Assembly: GCA_900110595.1 (NCBI GenBank)
Contig: FOEZ01000001.1
Span: forward strand, 529,766-593,765
Direction of reading: 5' to 3'
Source: Arthrobacter sp. OV608
GTDB lineage: Bacteria; Actinomycetota; Actinomycetes; Actinomycetales; Micrococcaceae
DNA: 64,000 nt
The first letter of the stretch is position 1. Each line of letters starts with the position of its first letter. Position numbers and translations under genes: made by a program. Below the pieces are notes generated by a model, which saw nothing but the letters and a program-made list of their open reading frames with translations, searched no databases and was not told the DNA's origin. Shown here one piece after another: positions 26,601-34,452 of the stretch.

Positions 26601-29188
26601 CTCGGGGTGAAGGTGACCTTGCGGGCCACAGAATCGTAGGCTGTGGAGCCGGCAACGGTTGATCCATCGGCCGCCTTGAGTGTGAAGTTTATAGTCGACG
26701 CCGTGACAGGCTTTGAGAAGACGGCCCCGGCTGTAGTGCCCTGGGGCACACTCGATGAGCCGTCCAATGGCCATTGCCCGCCGGCGGTCAGCGGGGTGTT
26801 GTCGACGGTATCAAAAACGGCATCGACGAAGTAGTTGCCGTTGCCGTAGCTGTTGGTGGGGTAGGAATCGGCCGATCCGTAGACACCTGCCGGCTCACTC
26901 CCGAATCCGCCGGCGACAGTCAGCGGGGGCTCCGAAAAGCCGAAGCTGGCCCACTGATAATCTTTGATGGCGTAATGCCCGTTGGGCGCCTTGTACGAGA
27001 CTGTGTATTTGGTGCCGGCCGTCACGGCAACTGGCTGTGAAAAGAGGACCTTTTGCCAGCCTGAGGAAGTTTCGTTGCCGAAAGTCGCTGTTGCCAGCCG
27101 CTGGCCGGCTGCATTCCATAGTGACCCCGTGTGGGTTCCGATGTTGGCAGTGCTCTTGTAGAACCGAACGCCGGTGACGAAGCCGTCCAGAGTGGGAGTG
27201 ATTTTCATACCCAACTCGTACGCACCGCCGTCCTTGGAATCCGGCACTGCCGGCACCTGCTGGCCAAAGACAGTGTAAGGTCCGGGCACCTGGATGTTGC
27301 GGGTGGCGGTGGCTCCGATGTTGGCGCTGTCGTCGACCGCACGAACTTGGAACATGGAGGTGGTCAGCCCTTTTTGAATGTACGTGTAGGTCCAGTTCTG
27401 CTTTCCTTGGGCAGGATGCCACGATTTGCCGCCGTCTGTAGAGACTTCGACGCCAGACACAACGCCGCCGGGGTCCGTCGCGGTCCCTGAAGCGGTGACG
27501 CTGGTGCCGTGAGGAACGCTCGCACCCTCAGCGGGTGAACTGATGGTAACTGACGGTCCGGCCACATCAGTGCTGGCCACAGCCGCTGCGAGGGCTGGGT
27601 CCCGGGTGCCCGGTTGCGCACCCATGTCGGCAAGCAGGTTGATCTGTGCCTGCTGGATCCGAGGATCAGCAGCCGCGCCTTCACCGTCGTGTTCCTGGTC
27701 AAGGCCCCATGTCCACTGGACGGTACCTGCACCGAACACGAGCGCTCCGCTTGGCGCTCTGTAGAGCGTCAGGTTGTGTGTCGTCGTTCCCGGCTGGACG
27801 GTGTTGCCGAAATCCTGGAGGTATTGGACTGTTGGCCCAGTAGTAGTGGACAACCGAATCAGCCCGGCTGGACGGAACCCGTTGTCCAGGTCTTCGTCGG
27901 ATTCGTAGCCGACAGTGTGCTGTGCCAAAGCGGCGGACGCTCCGGGTGCAAGGGATGCAAGAGAAGTGTTCCGCCACAGCCGGGTTTTGCCTTCAGCTGC
28001 ACTGACGGTGATGGGAAGGTCAGTGTAGTTCGACATGTAAATCGTCCCGGTCAACGCATTCTCGGGCAATCCGCCTCCGTTTGCCGGCGCTGCGTAGCGG
28101 GGGTCACGCCAAGTACCCGTCCATTCCATGCTCGGGTCAATCTTTCCACTGGCCCAGGTTTCCTTGTAGGACGTAATCGTGCGGTGGGCAGCACCGTCCA
28201 CCGGCGACGGCTCGTAGCGGGTGCGCCAGTACACTTCATTGCCCGAGAGGAACTGCAGGTTTACACCGGCATCGCGGGCAGCCTCAACATTGGTCCGCTG
28301 TGCGCCGGACCAGTATTCGTCGTGGCCAACAGACAGGAAGGCTTTGTGGTTGCGCAGCAACGCGCCGCTGCGGTCCGTGTCCAGGCCGCTGATGTAGCTG
28401 ACGTCGTAGCCATTCTTTTCCAGGAAGCGGACCAGGGGGTATTCGTTGCTGAAATAGAAGTCCCTTCCTTCCGAATCACCTCTGGTTGCAAAGGGCCTGT
28501 TGTAGCTGATCTTGTAGGCGCGGCCATTCACTGCACCCTGGTAGAAGTCAGCTCCGCCATAAGTGTTGTACGCCTGCCAGGTTGTATCCGAGGTCTGGAA
28601 AACGATATTCGAGCGGCTGCTGTCGTTGCGGACGATGAATGCAATGTGGCTTTGGCCACCTGTGTCCGGCCTGCTGAGCAATGCGACGTAAACACCGGAC
28701 ACAGCGTCTGCCGGCACCTGCCAAGTGGCTGAAACCGCCCAAGTGCCGCAGTCGTACAGCTCGGTGGTGTTATCGGACAGACACTGTGGCTGGGACTGTC
28801 GCAGGACCGACGGGGTGACGTCAGCGATCTTACGGGCGCCCAAGCCCTGGTACCAGCCGGTGCGGTAGATTCGGATGGAGTAATTGGCCGCGTTGGTATC
28901 AATCTTGAATCGCACCGCCTGTCCCGCATTGGTGCTCATCTCCGTGGCGAAGCCCTGAATGTCGGAATCCCCGGCGCCGTTGATGTCCCATTCTGAGGGC
29001 GGACTGCCGGGCTTGGAGTTTTCGCACGCAATTGGGTTGATTAGCGGAGCACAGGGGTCTGCCGCCGCAGCCCTGGTGAGGAGGTTTGGCAGCCCCACTG
29101 GAAGCAGGGCCGCTACGAGTGCGATGACAAGCGGGAGGACAACCCGCTGGAAGGCTGTCAGTTGTCGCACGGCGGTGGATGCGGGCAT
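23642..29188 (-). CDS. Giant secreted protein: dimethylformamidase-beta-like domain, Ig domain, five DUF4082 and four Big_5-like domains
   Basis: An exported protein of about 1848 residues. The ATG giving MPASTAVRQL is chosen because AGGAG lies five bases upstream; a 14-codon longer frame lacks one. A signal peptide (hydrophobic ~17-33, cut near ARAAAAD) precedes a domain like the C-terminal part of N,N-dimethylformamidase beta subunit (~40-530, with FLSVGHDEYWSG and FLSGNEVYWR). One Ig-like domain (~548-636) follows, then DUF4082 domains at roughly 640-795, 903-1060, 1167-1325, 1428-1587 and 1697-1848, with Big_5-like Ig domains between. Domains 2-4 open with a CPC motif (GTCPCSFYD, GTCPCTLYQ). 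No LPXTG or C-terminal anchor is seen, so it is probably released or wall-associated by its domains. Confidence 0.75.
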   Translation of the reverse strand: MPASTAVRQLTAFQRVVLPLVIALVAALLPVGLPNLLTRAAAADPCAPLINPIACENSKPGSPPSEWDINGAGDSDIQGFATEMSTNAGQAVRFKIDTNAANYSIRIYRTGWYQGLGARKIADVTPSVLRQSQPQCLSDNTTELYDCGTWAVSATWQVPADAVSGVYVALLSRPDTGGQSHIAFIVRNDSSRSNIVFQTSDTTWQAYNTYGGADFYQGAVNGRAYKISYNRPFATRGDSEGRDFYFSNEYPLVRFLEKNGYDVSYISGLDTDRSGALLRNHKAFLSVGHDEYWSGAQRTNVEAARDAGVNLQFLSGNEVYWRTRYEPSPVDGAAHRTITSYKETWASGKIDPSMEWTGTWRDPRYAAPANGGGLPENALTGTIYMSNYTDLPITVSAAEGKTRLWRNTSLASLAPGASAALAQHTVGYESDEDLDNGFRPAGLIRLSTTTGPTVQYLQDFGNTVQPGTTTHNLTLYRAPSGALVFGAGTVQWTWGLDQEHDGEGAAADPRIQQAQINLLADMGAQPGTRDPALAAAVASTDVAGPSVTISSPAEGASVPHGTSVTASGTATDPGGVVSGVEVSTDGGKSWHPAQGKQNWTYTYIQKGLTTSMFQVRAVDDSANIGATATRNIQVPGPYTVFGQQVPAVPDSKDGGAYELGMKITPTLDGFVTGVRFYKSTANIGTHTGSLWNAAGQRLATATFGNETSSGWQKVLFSQPVAVTAGTKYTVSYKAPNGHYAIKDYQWASFGFSEPPLTVAGGFGSEPAGVYGSADSYPTNSYGNGNYFVDAVFDTVDNTPLTAGGQWPLDGSSSVPQGTTAGAVFSKPVTASTINFTLKAADGSTVAGSTAYDSVARKVTFTPSAPLALATKFTVTLSAAATGGGSLTAGGSWSFTTVVSPPPPGTCPCSFYDDSVAPGIQEIRDGVPLTLGVRFSSTAGGTVTGVRFFKSAGNNGTHNGFLFTASGEQLATVTFANESTSGWQTAYFNEPVAMNANTEYVVAYKSTTGTYSATVNGFGSGLSVGNLRAASDAGAYSYSTDFPGSRSSASYLVDVVVQYPDPPFIGVNQSPLPGSSSVAVDSPVSVILSKPATASTVKLTLTGPGTTAVNGTSAYDAATGKTTFTPAAALATATTYTATLSATSTTGQQLSAGNTWTFTTVPAPRTEGTCPCTLYQDTVTPTTMEIKDGVPLTLGVRFASSADGNITGLRFYKAAGNTGTHTGTLFTTGGQQLATITFTNETTAGWQSMNFSQPVPITANTEYIAAYTTPTGTYSATPGGFNTGFTSGPLRTTGGSGAFTYSGAFPGSSSNSSYLVDLVFQQADPPFAGVNQSPLPGSSSVAVDSPVSVILSKPATASTVKLTLTGPGTTAVNGTSAYDAATGKTTFTPAAALATATTYTATLSATSTTGQQLSAGNTWTFTTVPAPRTEGTCPCTLYQDTVTPTTMEIKDGVPLTLGVRFASSADGNITGLRFYKAAGNTGTHTGTLFTTGGQQLATITFTNETTAGWQSMNFSQPVPITANTEYIAAYTTPTGTYSATPGGFNTGFTSGPLRTTGGSGAYANGSAYPVNSSTTSYLVDVIFGGTPAPPSASFTIMSQSPASDATNVARDVKPALSLSSSAGSGSTLELLLAGTSIAGTSALSTDGRTITFSPAQLLPANVQVTVRTVSVASTDGTPLPATSWAFTTANPPDQSLFGTLTPTVTSSSETSAIELGVTFRASRTGMVTGIRFFKGPLNTGVHYGSLWNSAGTRLARVAFVNETATGWQTAVLSPAIRLAEGTDYVVSYNAPVGRYSFTSAFFTRAWTSGYLTAPAAKNGLYRYGSGTAVPNRTANATNYFVDVVFSPAV
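24508..25208 (-). repeat. Tandem repeat copy, distal to the protein N-terminus
   Basis: Identical by eye over 701 bases to 25297-25997, offset by 789 bases. Encodes residues ~1328-1561 of the giant secreted protein: one Big_5-like plus most of one DUF4082 domain. Confidence 0.9.
25297..25997 (-). repeat. Tandem repeat copy, proximal to the protein N-terminus
   Basis: The partner of 24508-25208. It encodes residues ~1065-1298. The 88 bases between the copies (25209-25296) differ from the corresponding bases after the second copy, so the identity block stops sharply at both ends. Confidence 0.9.
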
Positions 29189-29587
29189 GTGAACTCCTGG
29201 ATTGAGTGCGCTTTCGCAAAGCTGGTCCAAGGCGAATTGCCTTTGGATCTATGCCGCACCCCCAGGGGCAGCCAAGCCAAGATATTCAGTTGTCCAGCGG
29301 CCGATCGTTGATACTGCCCACCCATGCCGTCTGCACCAGCGTGGATTAGGCCTGGAGGAACCGGTCCGTCGGACCCGCATGAGACCACCAAGCCAAGCAG
29401 CGTCTAGCAACCTGTTGCTGCGAGTGTAGGCTCGGCAAAAATCGGCTGCAAGGCATCTTGCGCCTTATCGGCGGAACCCGCAAAACTGTGTGGAACCCCG
29501 CAATCAGCCGCCTTTGGACCACGACGCAGTAGATTTGGTGCAGGGAAGAAGCACTCGCCCCACGCCATCCAGGAGATCCGAAAAGCC
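29189..29587. other. Intergenic region between the giant protein gene and smc
   Basis: About 400 bases without a gene. It holds the ribosome binding site and a promoter candidate for the giant gene, an imperfect hairpin (CCAAGGC at 29227, GCCTTTGG at 29239), and on the right AGGAG (29571-29575) before the smc TTG start. I see no convincing smc promoter. Confidence 0.6.
29246..29275 (-). promoter_or_regulatory. Candidate promoter of the giant secreted protein gene
   Basis: Reading leftward: TTGGCT-N18-TAGATC. The start point would fall about 50 bases upstream of the ATG, and the imperfect CCAAAGGC/GCCTTGG hairpin would form right at the 5' end of the message. Confidence 0.4.
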
Positions 29588-32500
29588 TTGCACCTCAAAA
29601 GCCTGACCGTCCGGGGGTTCAAGTCCTTTGCGTCCGCCACCACCTTCGAGTTCGAACCCGGCGTCACCGCCGTGGTGGGCCCGAACGGCTCCGGCAAGTC
29701 CAATGTGGTGGATGCCCTGGCCTGGGTCATGGGGGAGCAAGGGGCCAAGACCCTGCGCGGCGGGAAGATGGAAGATGTCATCTTCGCGGGAACCTCTGGC
29801 CGGCCACCACTGGGGCGCGCCCACGTCTCGCTGACGATTGACAACACCGACGGCGCACTGCCCATCGAGTACAGCGAGGTGACCATCTCGCGGACACTAT
29901 TCCGGGCGGGCGGCTCCGAGTACGCCATCAATGGCGCAAGCTGCCGCCTGCTCGATATCCAGGAGCTGCTGTCCGATTCCGGACTGGGCCGCGAGATGCA
30001 CGTCATCGTGGGCCAGGGCCAGCTGGACAGAGTCCTGCATGCCACTCCGGAGGACCGCCGCGGTTTTATCGAGGAAGCCGCCGGCATCCTCAAACACCGG
30101 CGCCGCAAGGAACGGACCGTGCGCAAGCTCGAGGCCATGCAGGCCAACCTGCAGCGCCTGACCGACCTCACCGGAGAAATCAGGCGCCAGCTGACCCCGC
30201 TGGGCAAACAGGCCGAGGTTGCCCGCAGGGCCCAGCGCGTCCAGTTCGACGTCCGTGACGCCAGGGCAAGGCTTTTGGCGGATGACCTTGTCCAGTTGCA
30301 GCAGGCCCTCGAGCAGGACGTCGCCGACGAAGCCGCCCTGAAAACCCGGCGGGCCGCCGTCGAACAGGAACTTGAGGCCGGCCGCCGGCAGCAGGCCGCC
30401 CTGGAGCAGCTGGCCGCCGAGGCTACGCCGAAACTCAATGCCGCACGCGACAGCTGGTACCGGTTGACGGCTTCGCGTGAGCGGCTCCGCTCCCTCGGCT
30501 CGCTGGCCCAGGAACGCAGCCGCCTGCTCGGTTCCGCCGAGCCCGCCCCGGCCGGCCGTGATCCCGAACAGCTGGAACGCCAGGCCGCCCGGGTCCGCGA
30601 AGAACTGGCAGAACTCGAACGCCACATCCTGGACAAGCGCAGGGCCCTTGAGACCGCCAGCGCAGCAAAGGCGGACGCCGAAGCCGCCGCGCTGGCCGAA
30701 GACAAGCGGCTGACCGCAGTGTTGCGGGCCGCCGCCGACCGGCGTGAAGGACTGGCGCGGCTGGCCGGGCAGGTTGCCGCTGCGCGGTCACGGGTGGAAT
30801 CCGCGCAGGCCGAATTGGGCCGGCTCCGGGAATCCCAGTCCGCCGGGCTGGAGCGCCGCGCCCGCGCCCAATCCGAGTTCACCGCGCTGGAAAACCAGGT
30901 GGCAGGGGTTGAAGAGGGCGAGGAATCCCTTGATGCCGAGTACGAGGCCGCCAGCGAGGCCCTGGACGCGGTGTTGCAGGACATCTCGTCGCTGACCGCC
31001 GCGGTCAGCGAGGGAATCCGGAAGCGTGATGCCCTCGCGGCGCGCCTCGACGCCCTGAGACTTGGCCTCACCAGGAAAGACGGCGCAGGGCACGTCCTGC
31101 AGGCAGGCCTGGACGGAGTGCTGGGGACCCTCGCCGCGGAGCTCACCGTGGAACCCGGCTTCGAATCTGCAATAGCCGCTGCGTTGGGGGAGGCCTCGGA
31201 GGCGGTACTCGTCCGGGACGGCGAAACAGCGGCCGCAGTGGTTCAGGTCCTTAAGGATGACGACGCCGGGCGCGCGGCGCTCCTGCTGGCTTCCGCGGGT
31301 GCCACGTCCGGAGCCGGGGGCCGCCCGCCTTCCCTCCCCGAGGGAGCCGTCTGGGCTGCAAGTCTCATCACGGACGCCGGCGGCTTCGGCCCTGCAGTGG
31401 GGAGCCTGCTGGACGGCACCGCCGTCGTCGCCGATATCGAGGCGGCCGCCCACGTGGTGTCAGCCCATCCAGCGATCACCGCGGTCACCCGGGATGGGGA
31501 TATTTTCACAGCGGTATCCGTCACGGGCGGATCAGCCAAGGCGCCGTCGCTCCTGGAAGTCCAGGCGGCGGTGGACGACGCCGAAGGCCGGCTTTCAGCC
31601 GTCACAGCTGAGCTTGAGCGGAGCAGGTTCGCCCTTGCCGGCGCCGAGGCCCGGCGGTCCGGGGCGCAGGAACGTGCCGACGCCGCCCTCGACCGCCTGC
31701 ATGAATCGGATGCACGGCTCGCTGCCGTCGCCGAACGCCTGGGACACCTCAACTCCGTCCTCCGCAGCGCCGTGGGTGAAAGCGAGAGACTCGCGGCGTC
31801 GCTGGCGCGGGCCGAAGAAAATGTCGGAGCGGAGGAGGAAGCGCTCGCGGCCGTGGCCGCGAGGCTGGCAGCTGCCCAGGAAGCACCATTGGAGCAGGAG
31901 CCTTCCACGGAACATCGTGATGCCCTGGCCGCGGCCGCATCCGCCGCCCGCGCTGCCGAGGTGGAGGCCCGCCTCTCGCTGCGCAGTGCCGAGGAACAAC
32001 TGGCGGCCACCAGAAACCGGGTCTCCTCCCTGGAGCGAGCGGCGGCTGCTGAGCGCCGCGCGCGGGAGGAAGCAGCCGAACGCGCCCGGCGCCGCCGCGC
32101 CCAGGCGAAACGTGCAGCGGCAGTCGGAGCCGCCGTCGAACTGGCCCTGCGGTACATGGATGTGTCCGTGGACCTCGCACGGCACGAACGCGACCTTGCG
32201 GAGGAGAACCGGGAACAGCGGGACCGTGAACTGCTGCACCTCCGGACAACGAACGACACCTTCGCCCGCGAACTCGCCGAGCTCACGGACAACGTGCACC
32301 GGGATGAGCTGGCCCGCGCACAGCAGCTGGCCCGGATCGAGGCCCTCGAAAGCCGGTCCATTGATGAGCTGGGAATTACCCCGGACGCCCTGGTGGCGGA
32401 CTACGGGCCCAATGTGCCCGTTCCGGTTCCCGCCGAAGAAAGCGGCGACAAATGGGCTGCCCTGCGCGCCCCGGTGGATGCCGGCGGAACAGAGATTGTC

Positions 32501-33172
32501 GAAGGAAAGCCCTACGTCCGCGAGGAGCAGGAGAAACGGCTCCGCAAGGCCGAACGTGATCTCGCCAGCCTGGGCCGCGTCAACCCCCTGGCGCTGGAGG
32601 AATTCGCCGCGCTCGAGGAGCGCCACCAGTTCCTCAGCACCCAGCTGGAAGACCTCAAAGCCAGCCGCAAGGACCTGCTGGACATCATCAAGGAAGTGGA
32701 TGACCGCGTGCAGCGGGTCTTCACCGAAGCCTTCGAAGACACCCAGGCGCAGTTCATCCGGGTCTTTGCCAGGTTGTTCCCCGGCGGCGAGGGACGGCTG
32801 GTGCTCACCGACCCGGCGGACATGCTGACCACCGGCATCGAGGTGGAGGCCCGGCCTGCCGGCAAAAAGATCAAGCGCCTCTCGCTCCTGTCCGGCGGTG
32901 AGCGCTCGCTGACCGCCGTCGCCCTGCTGGTGGCCATCTTCAAAGCCCGCCCGTCGCCGTTCTACGTGATGGATGAAGTGGAGGCTGCCCTTGACGACAC
33001 CAACCTGGGCCGGCTCATCACCATCTTCGAGGAGCTCCGGGAATCGAGCCAGCTCATTGTCATCACCCACCAGAAGCGGACCATGGAAGTGGCCGATGCC
33101 CTGTACGGCGTGACCATGAGGGGCGACGGCGTCTCCACCGTGATCAGCCAGCGCCTCGGCGCGGAGTTGTAG
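29588..33172 (+). CDS. smc: Chromosome segregation protein SMC
   Basis: The condensin ATPase that compacts and segregates the chromosome with ScpA and ScpB. The 1194 residues are family-typical. The N-terminal head carries Walker A in VVGPNGSGKSNVVDAL (~31-46); long coiled coils (~165-500 and ~660-1000) flank a hinge (~505-645, GVLGTLAAELTVEPGFE onward). The C-terminal head has the signature LSLLSGGERSLTAVALL and Walker B FYVMDEVEAALDD (~1125-1150). The start is TTG (MHLKSLTVRGFKSF), with AGGAG 12 bases upstream. ftsY follows after 25 bases, the usual actinobacterial pair. Confidence 0.97.
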   Translation: MHLKSLTVRGFKSFASATTFEFEPGVTAVVGPNGSGKSNVVDALAWVMGEQGAKTLRGGKMEDVIFAGTSGRPPLGRAHVSLTIDNTDGALPIEYSEVTISRTLFRAGGSEYAINGASCRLLDIQELLSDSGLGREMHVIVGQGQLDRVLHATPEDRRGFIEEAAGILKHRRRKERTVRKLEAMQANLQRLTDLTGEIRRQLTPLGKQAEVARRAQRVQFDVRDARARLLADDLVQLQQALEQDVADEAALKTRRAAVEQELEAGRRQQAALEQLAAEATPKLNAARDSWYRLTASRERLRSLGSLAQERSRLLGSAEPAPAGRDPEQLERQAARVREELAELERHILDKRRALETASAAKADAEAAALAEDKRLTAVLRAAADRREGLARLAGQVAAARSRVESAQAELGRLRESQSAGLERRARAQSEFTALENQVAGVEEGEESLDAEYEAASEALDAVLQDISSLTAAVSEGIRKRDALAARLDALRLGLTRKDGAGHVLQAGLDGVLGTLAAELTVEPGFESAIAAALGEASEAVLVRDGETAAAVVQVLKDDDAGRAALLLASAGATSGAGGRPPSLPEGAVWAASLITDAGGFGPAVGSLLDGTAVVADIEAAAHVVSAHPAITAVTRDGDIFTAVSVTGGSAKAPSLLEVQAAVDDAEGRLSAVTAELERSRFALAGAEARRSGAQERADAALDRLHESDARLAAVAERLGHLNSVLRSAVGESERLAASLARAEENVGAEEEALAAVAARLAAAQEAPLEQEPSTEHRDALAAAASAARAAEVEARLSLRSAEEQLAATRNRVSSLERAAAAERRAREEAAERARRRRAQAKRAAAVGAAVELALRYMDVSVDLARHERDLAEENREQRDRELLHLRTTNDTFARELAELTDNVHRDELARAQQLARIEALESRSIDELGITPDALVADYGPNVPVPVPAEESGDKWAALRAPVDAGGTEIVEGKPYVREEQEKRLRKAERDLASLGRVNPLALEEFAALEERHQFLSTQLEDLKASRKDLLDIIKEVDDRVQRVFTEAFEDTQAQFIRVFARLFPGGEGRLVLTDPADMLTTGIEVEARPAGKKIKRLSLLSGGERSLTAVALLVAIFKARPSPFYVMDEVEAALDDTNLGRLITIFEELRESSQLIVITHQKRTMEVADALYGVTMRGDGVSTVISQRLGAEL

Positions 33173-33197
33173 GCAGGCCGTATGAGAAGCTAGGGGA

Positions 33198-34406
33198 GTG
33201 AATGACATCCTCCCCATAATTCTGTCCATTGTTGCTGCCTTGGCGGTTATTGGCGGGCTGATTCCGGTCCTGCTCAAGACGCGGAAAAACATCAACCAGT
33301 ACCCGGGTACCCGCGACGCCAACGATCCCGTCATGCCGCGCGGCGGCAGCACAGCCGTCGATGACAGGCCGTCCACCACAACGGATATCCAAGCGGCCGG
33401 CCCGGCGGACGTGGAGGACCTCGACACCACCACAGTCCCGGACGATGCCGCGGGGCTGGAAGTCATCCCGGTCGAGACGCCGCTGCCCGTGGCCGGGCGG
33501 CTCATGCGCCTTCGCGAACGGCTGGTCCGCTCCAACAACATCATGGGCAAGGGACTCCTGGCGCTGCTGTCCAGCGACAAGATCGACGAAAGCGTCTGGG
33601 ACGAAGTCGAGGAAACCCTCCTCCTTGCCGACCTTGGCACCGAACCCACCATGCAGCTGGTTGATGCCCTGCGTGAGCGCGTCAAGGTACTGGGCACCCG
33701 GACGCCCGAGCAGGTCAAGGTGCTGCTCCGCGAGGAACTCATCAAGCTCGTTGATCCCACCATGGACCGCACCCTCAACGTCCAGCGGCACGACGACAAG
33801 CCCGCCGTGATGATGGTGGTGGGCGTCAACGGCGTCGGCAAGACCACCACCGTGGGCAAGCTTGCCCGCGTGCTCGTGGCGGAGGACAAGGACGTGCTCC
33901 TGGGCGCCGCCGATACCTTCCGTGCCGCCGCCGCCGAACAGCTGGCAACCTGGGGCCAGCGGGTGGGTGTGCCAACCGTCAAATCGGATATCGACGGCGC
34001 AGACCCCGCCTCGGTCGCCTACGAAGCGGTCAAGGCCGGCATCGACCAGGAGGTCGACGTCGTCATGATCGACACCGCCGGCCGGCTCCAGAACAAGGTT
34101 GGCCTGATGGACGAGCTCGGCAAGGTCAAGCGGGTGGTCGAAAAGCTGGCCGAAGTGGATGAGGTCCTCCTGGTGCTCGACGCCACCACCGGCCAGAACG
34201 GGCTGAACCAGGCACGGGTGTTCTCCGAGGTGGTCAACATCACGGGTATCGTCCTCACCAAGCTGGACGGTACAGCCAAGGGCGGCATCGTCGTCGCCAT
34301 CCAAAGGAGCCTCGGCGTTCCGGTCAAGCTCATCGGTCTGGGTGAAGGCGCTGACGACCTTGCACCCTTCGAAGCCGAAGCGTTTGTGGACGCCCTCCTG
34401 AACTAG
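33198..34406 (+). CDS. ftsY: Signal recognition particle receptor FtsY
   Basis: Receives SRP-ribosome complexes at the membrane. The N-terminus is a membrane helix (ILPIILSIVAALAVIGGLIPVLL), followed by a variable acidic/Thr-rich stretch to ~95 and the NG domain. The N domain includes LLLADLGTEPTMQL; G-domain motifs are GVNGVGKTTTVGKLAR (~208-223), ADTFRAAAAEQL, DTAGRLQNK and TKLDGTAKGG (~352-361). The start is GTG. Having its own transmembrane anchor is the usual actinobacterial form, unlike the amphipathic anchor of E. coli. It ends in a bidirectional terminator shared with the convergent MFS gene. Confidence 0.96.
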   Translation: MNDILPIILSIVAALAVIGGLIPVLLKTRKNINQYPGTRDANDPVMPRGGSTAVDDRPSTTTDIQAAGPADVEDLDTTTVPDDAAGLEVIPVETPLPVAGRLMRLRERLVRSNNIMGKGLLALLSSDKIDESVWDEVEETLLLADLGTEPTMQLVDALRERVKVLGTRTPEQVKVLLREELIKLVDPTMDRTLNVQRHDDKPAVMMVVGVNGVGKTTTVGKLARVLVAEDKDVLLGAADTFRAAAAEQLATWGQRVGVPTVKSDIDGADPASVAYEAVKAGIDQEVDVVMIDTAGRLQNKVGLMDELGKVKRVVEKLAEVDEVLLVLDATTGQNGLNQARVFSEVVNITGIVLTKLDGTAKGGIVVAIQRSLGVPVKLIGLGEGADDLAPFEAEAFVDALLN

Positions 34407-34420
34407 CTGGCCTCGCCGCC

Positions 34421-34452
34421 AGACCCTCAGGCCTTGGCGGGCCTGAGGGTCT
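34421..34452. terminator. Bidirectional terminator between ftsY and MFS, inside the MFS 3' end
   Basis: AGACCCTCAGGCC (34421-34433) pairs perfectly with GGCCTGAGGGTCT (34440-34452) across a six-base loop. Most of the stem lies within the last codons of the MFS gene (ETLRPAKA). Confidence 0.7.

Noticed and set aside
31257-32828. 523-codon plus-strand frame within smc
   Set aside because: Out-of-frame reading of the smc coiled coil, rich in Arg/Pro as expected of a shifted high-GC frame.
31595-33982. 795-codon minus-strand frame opposite smc and ftsY
   Set aside because: Antisense to two recognised genes and without conserved domains.
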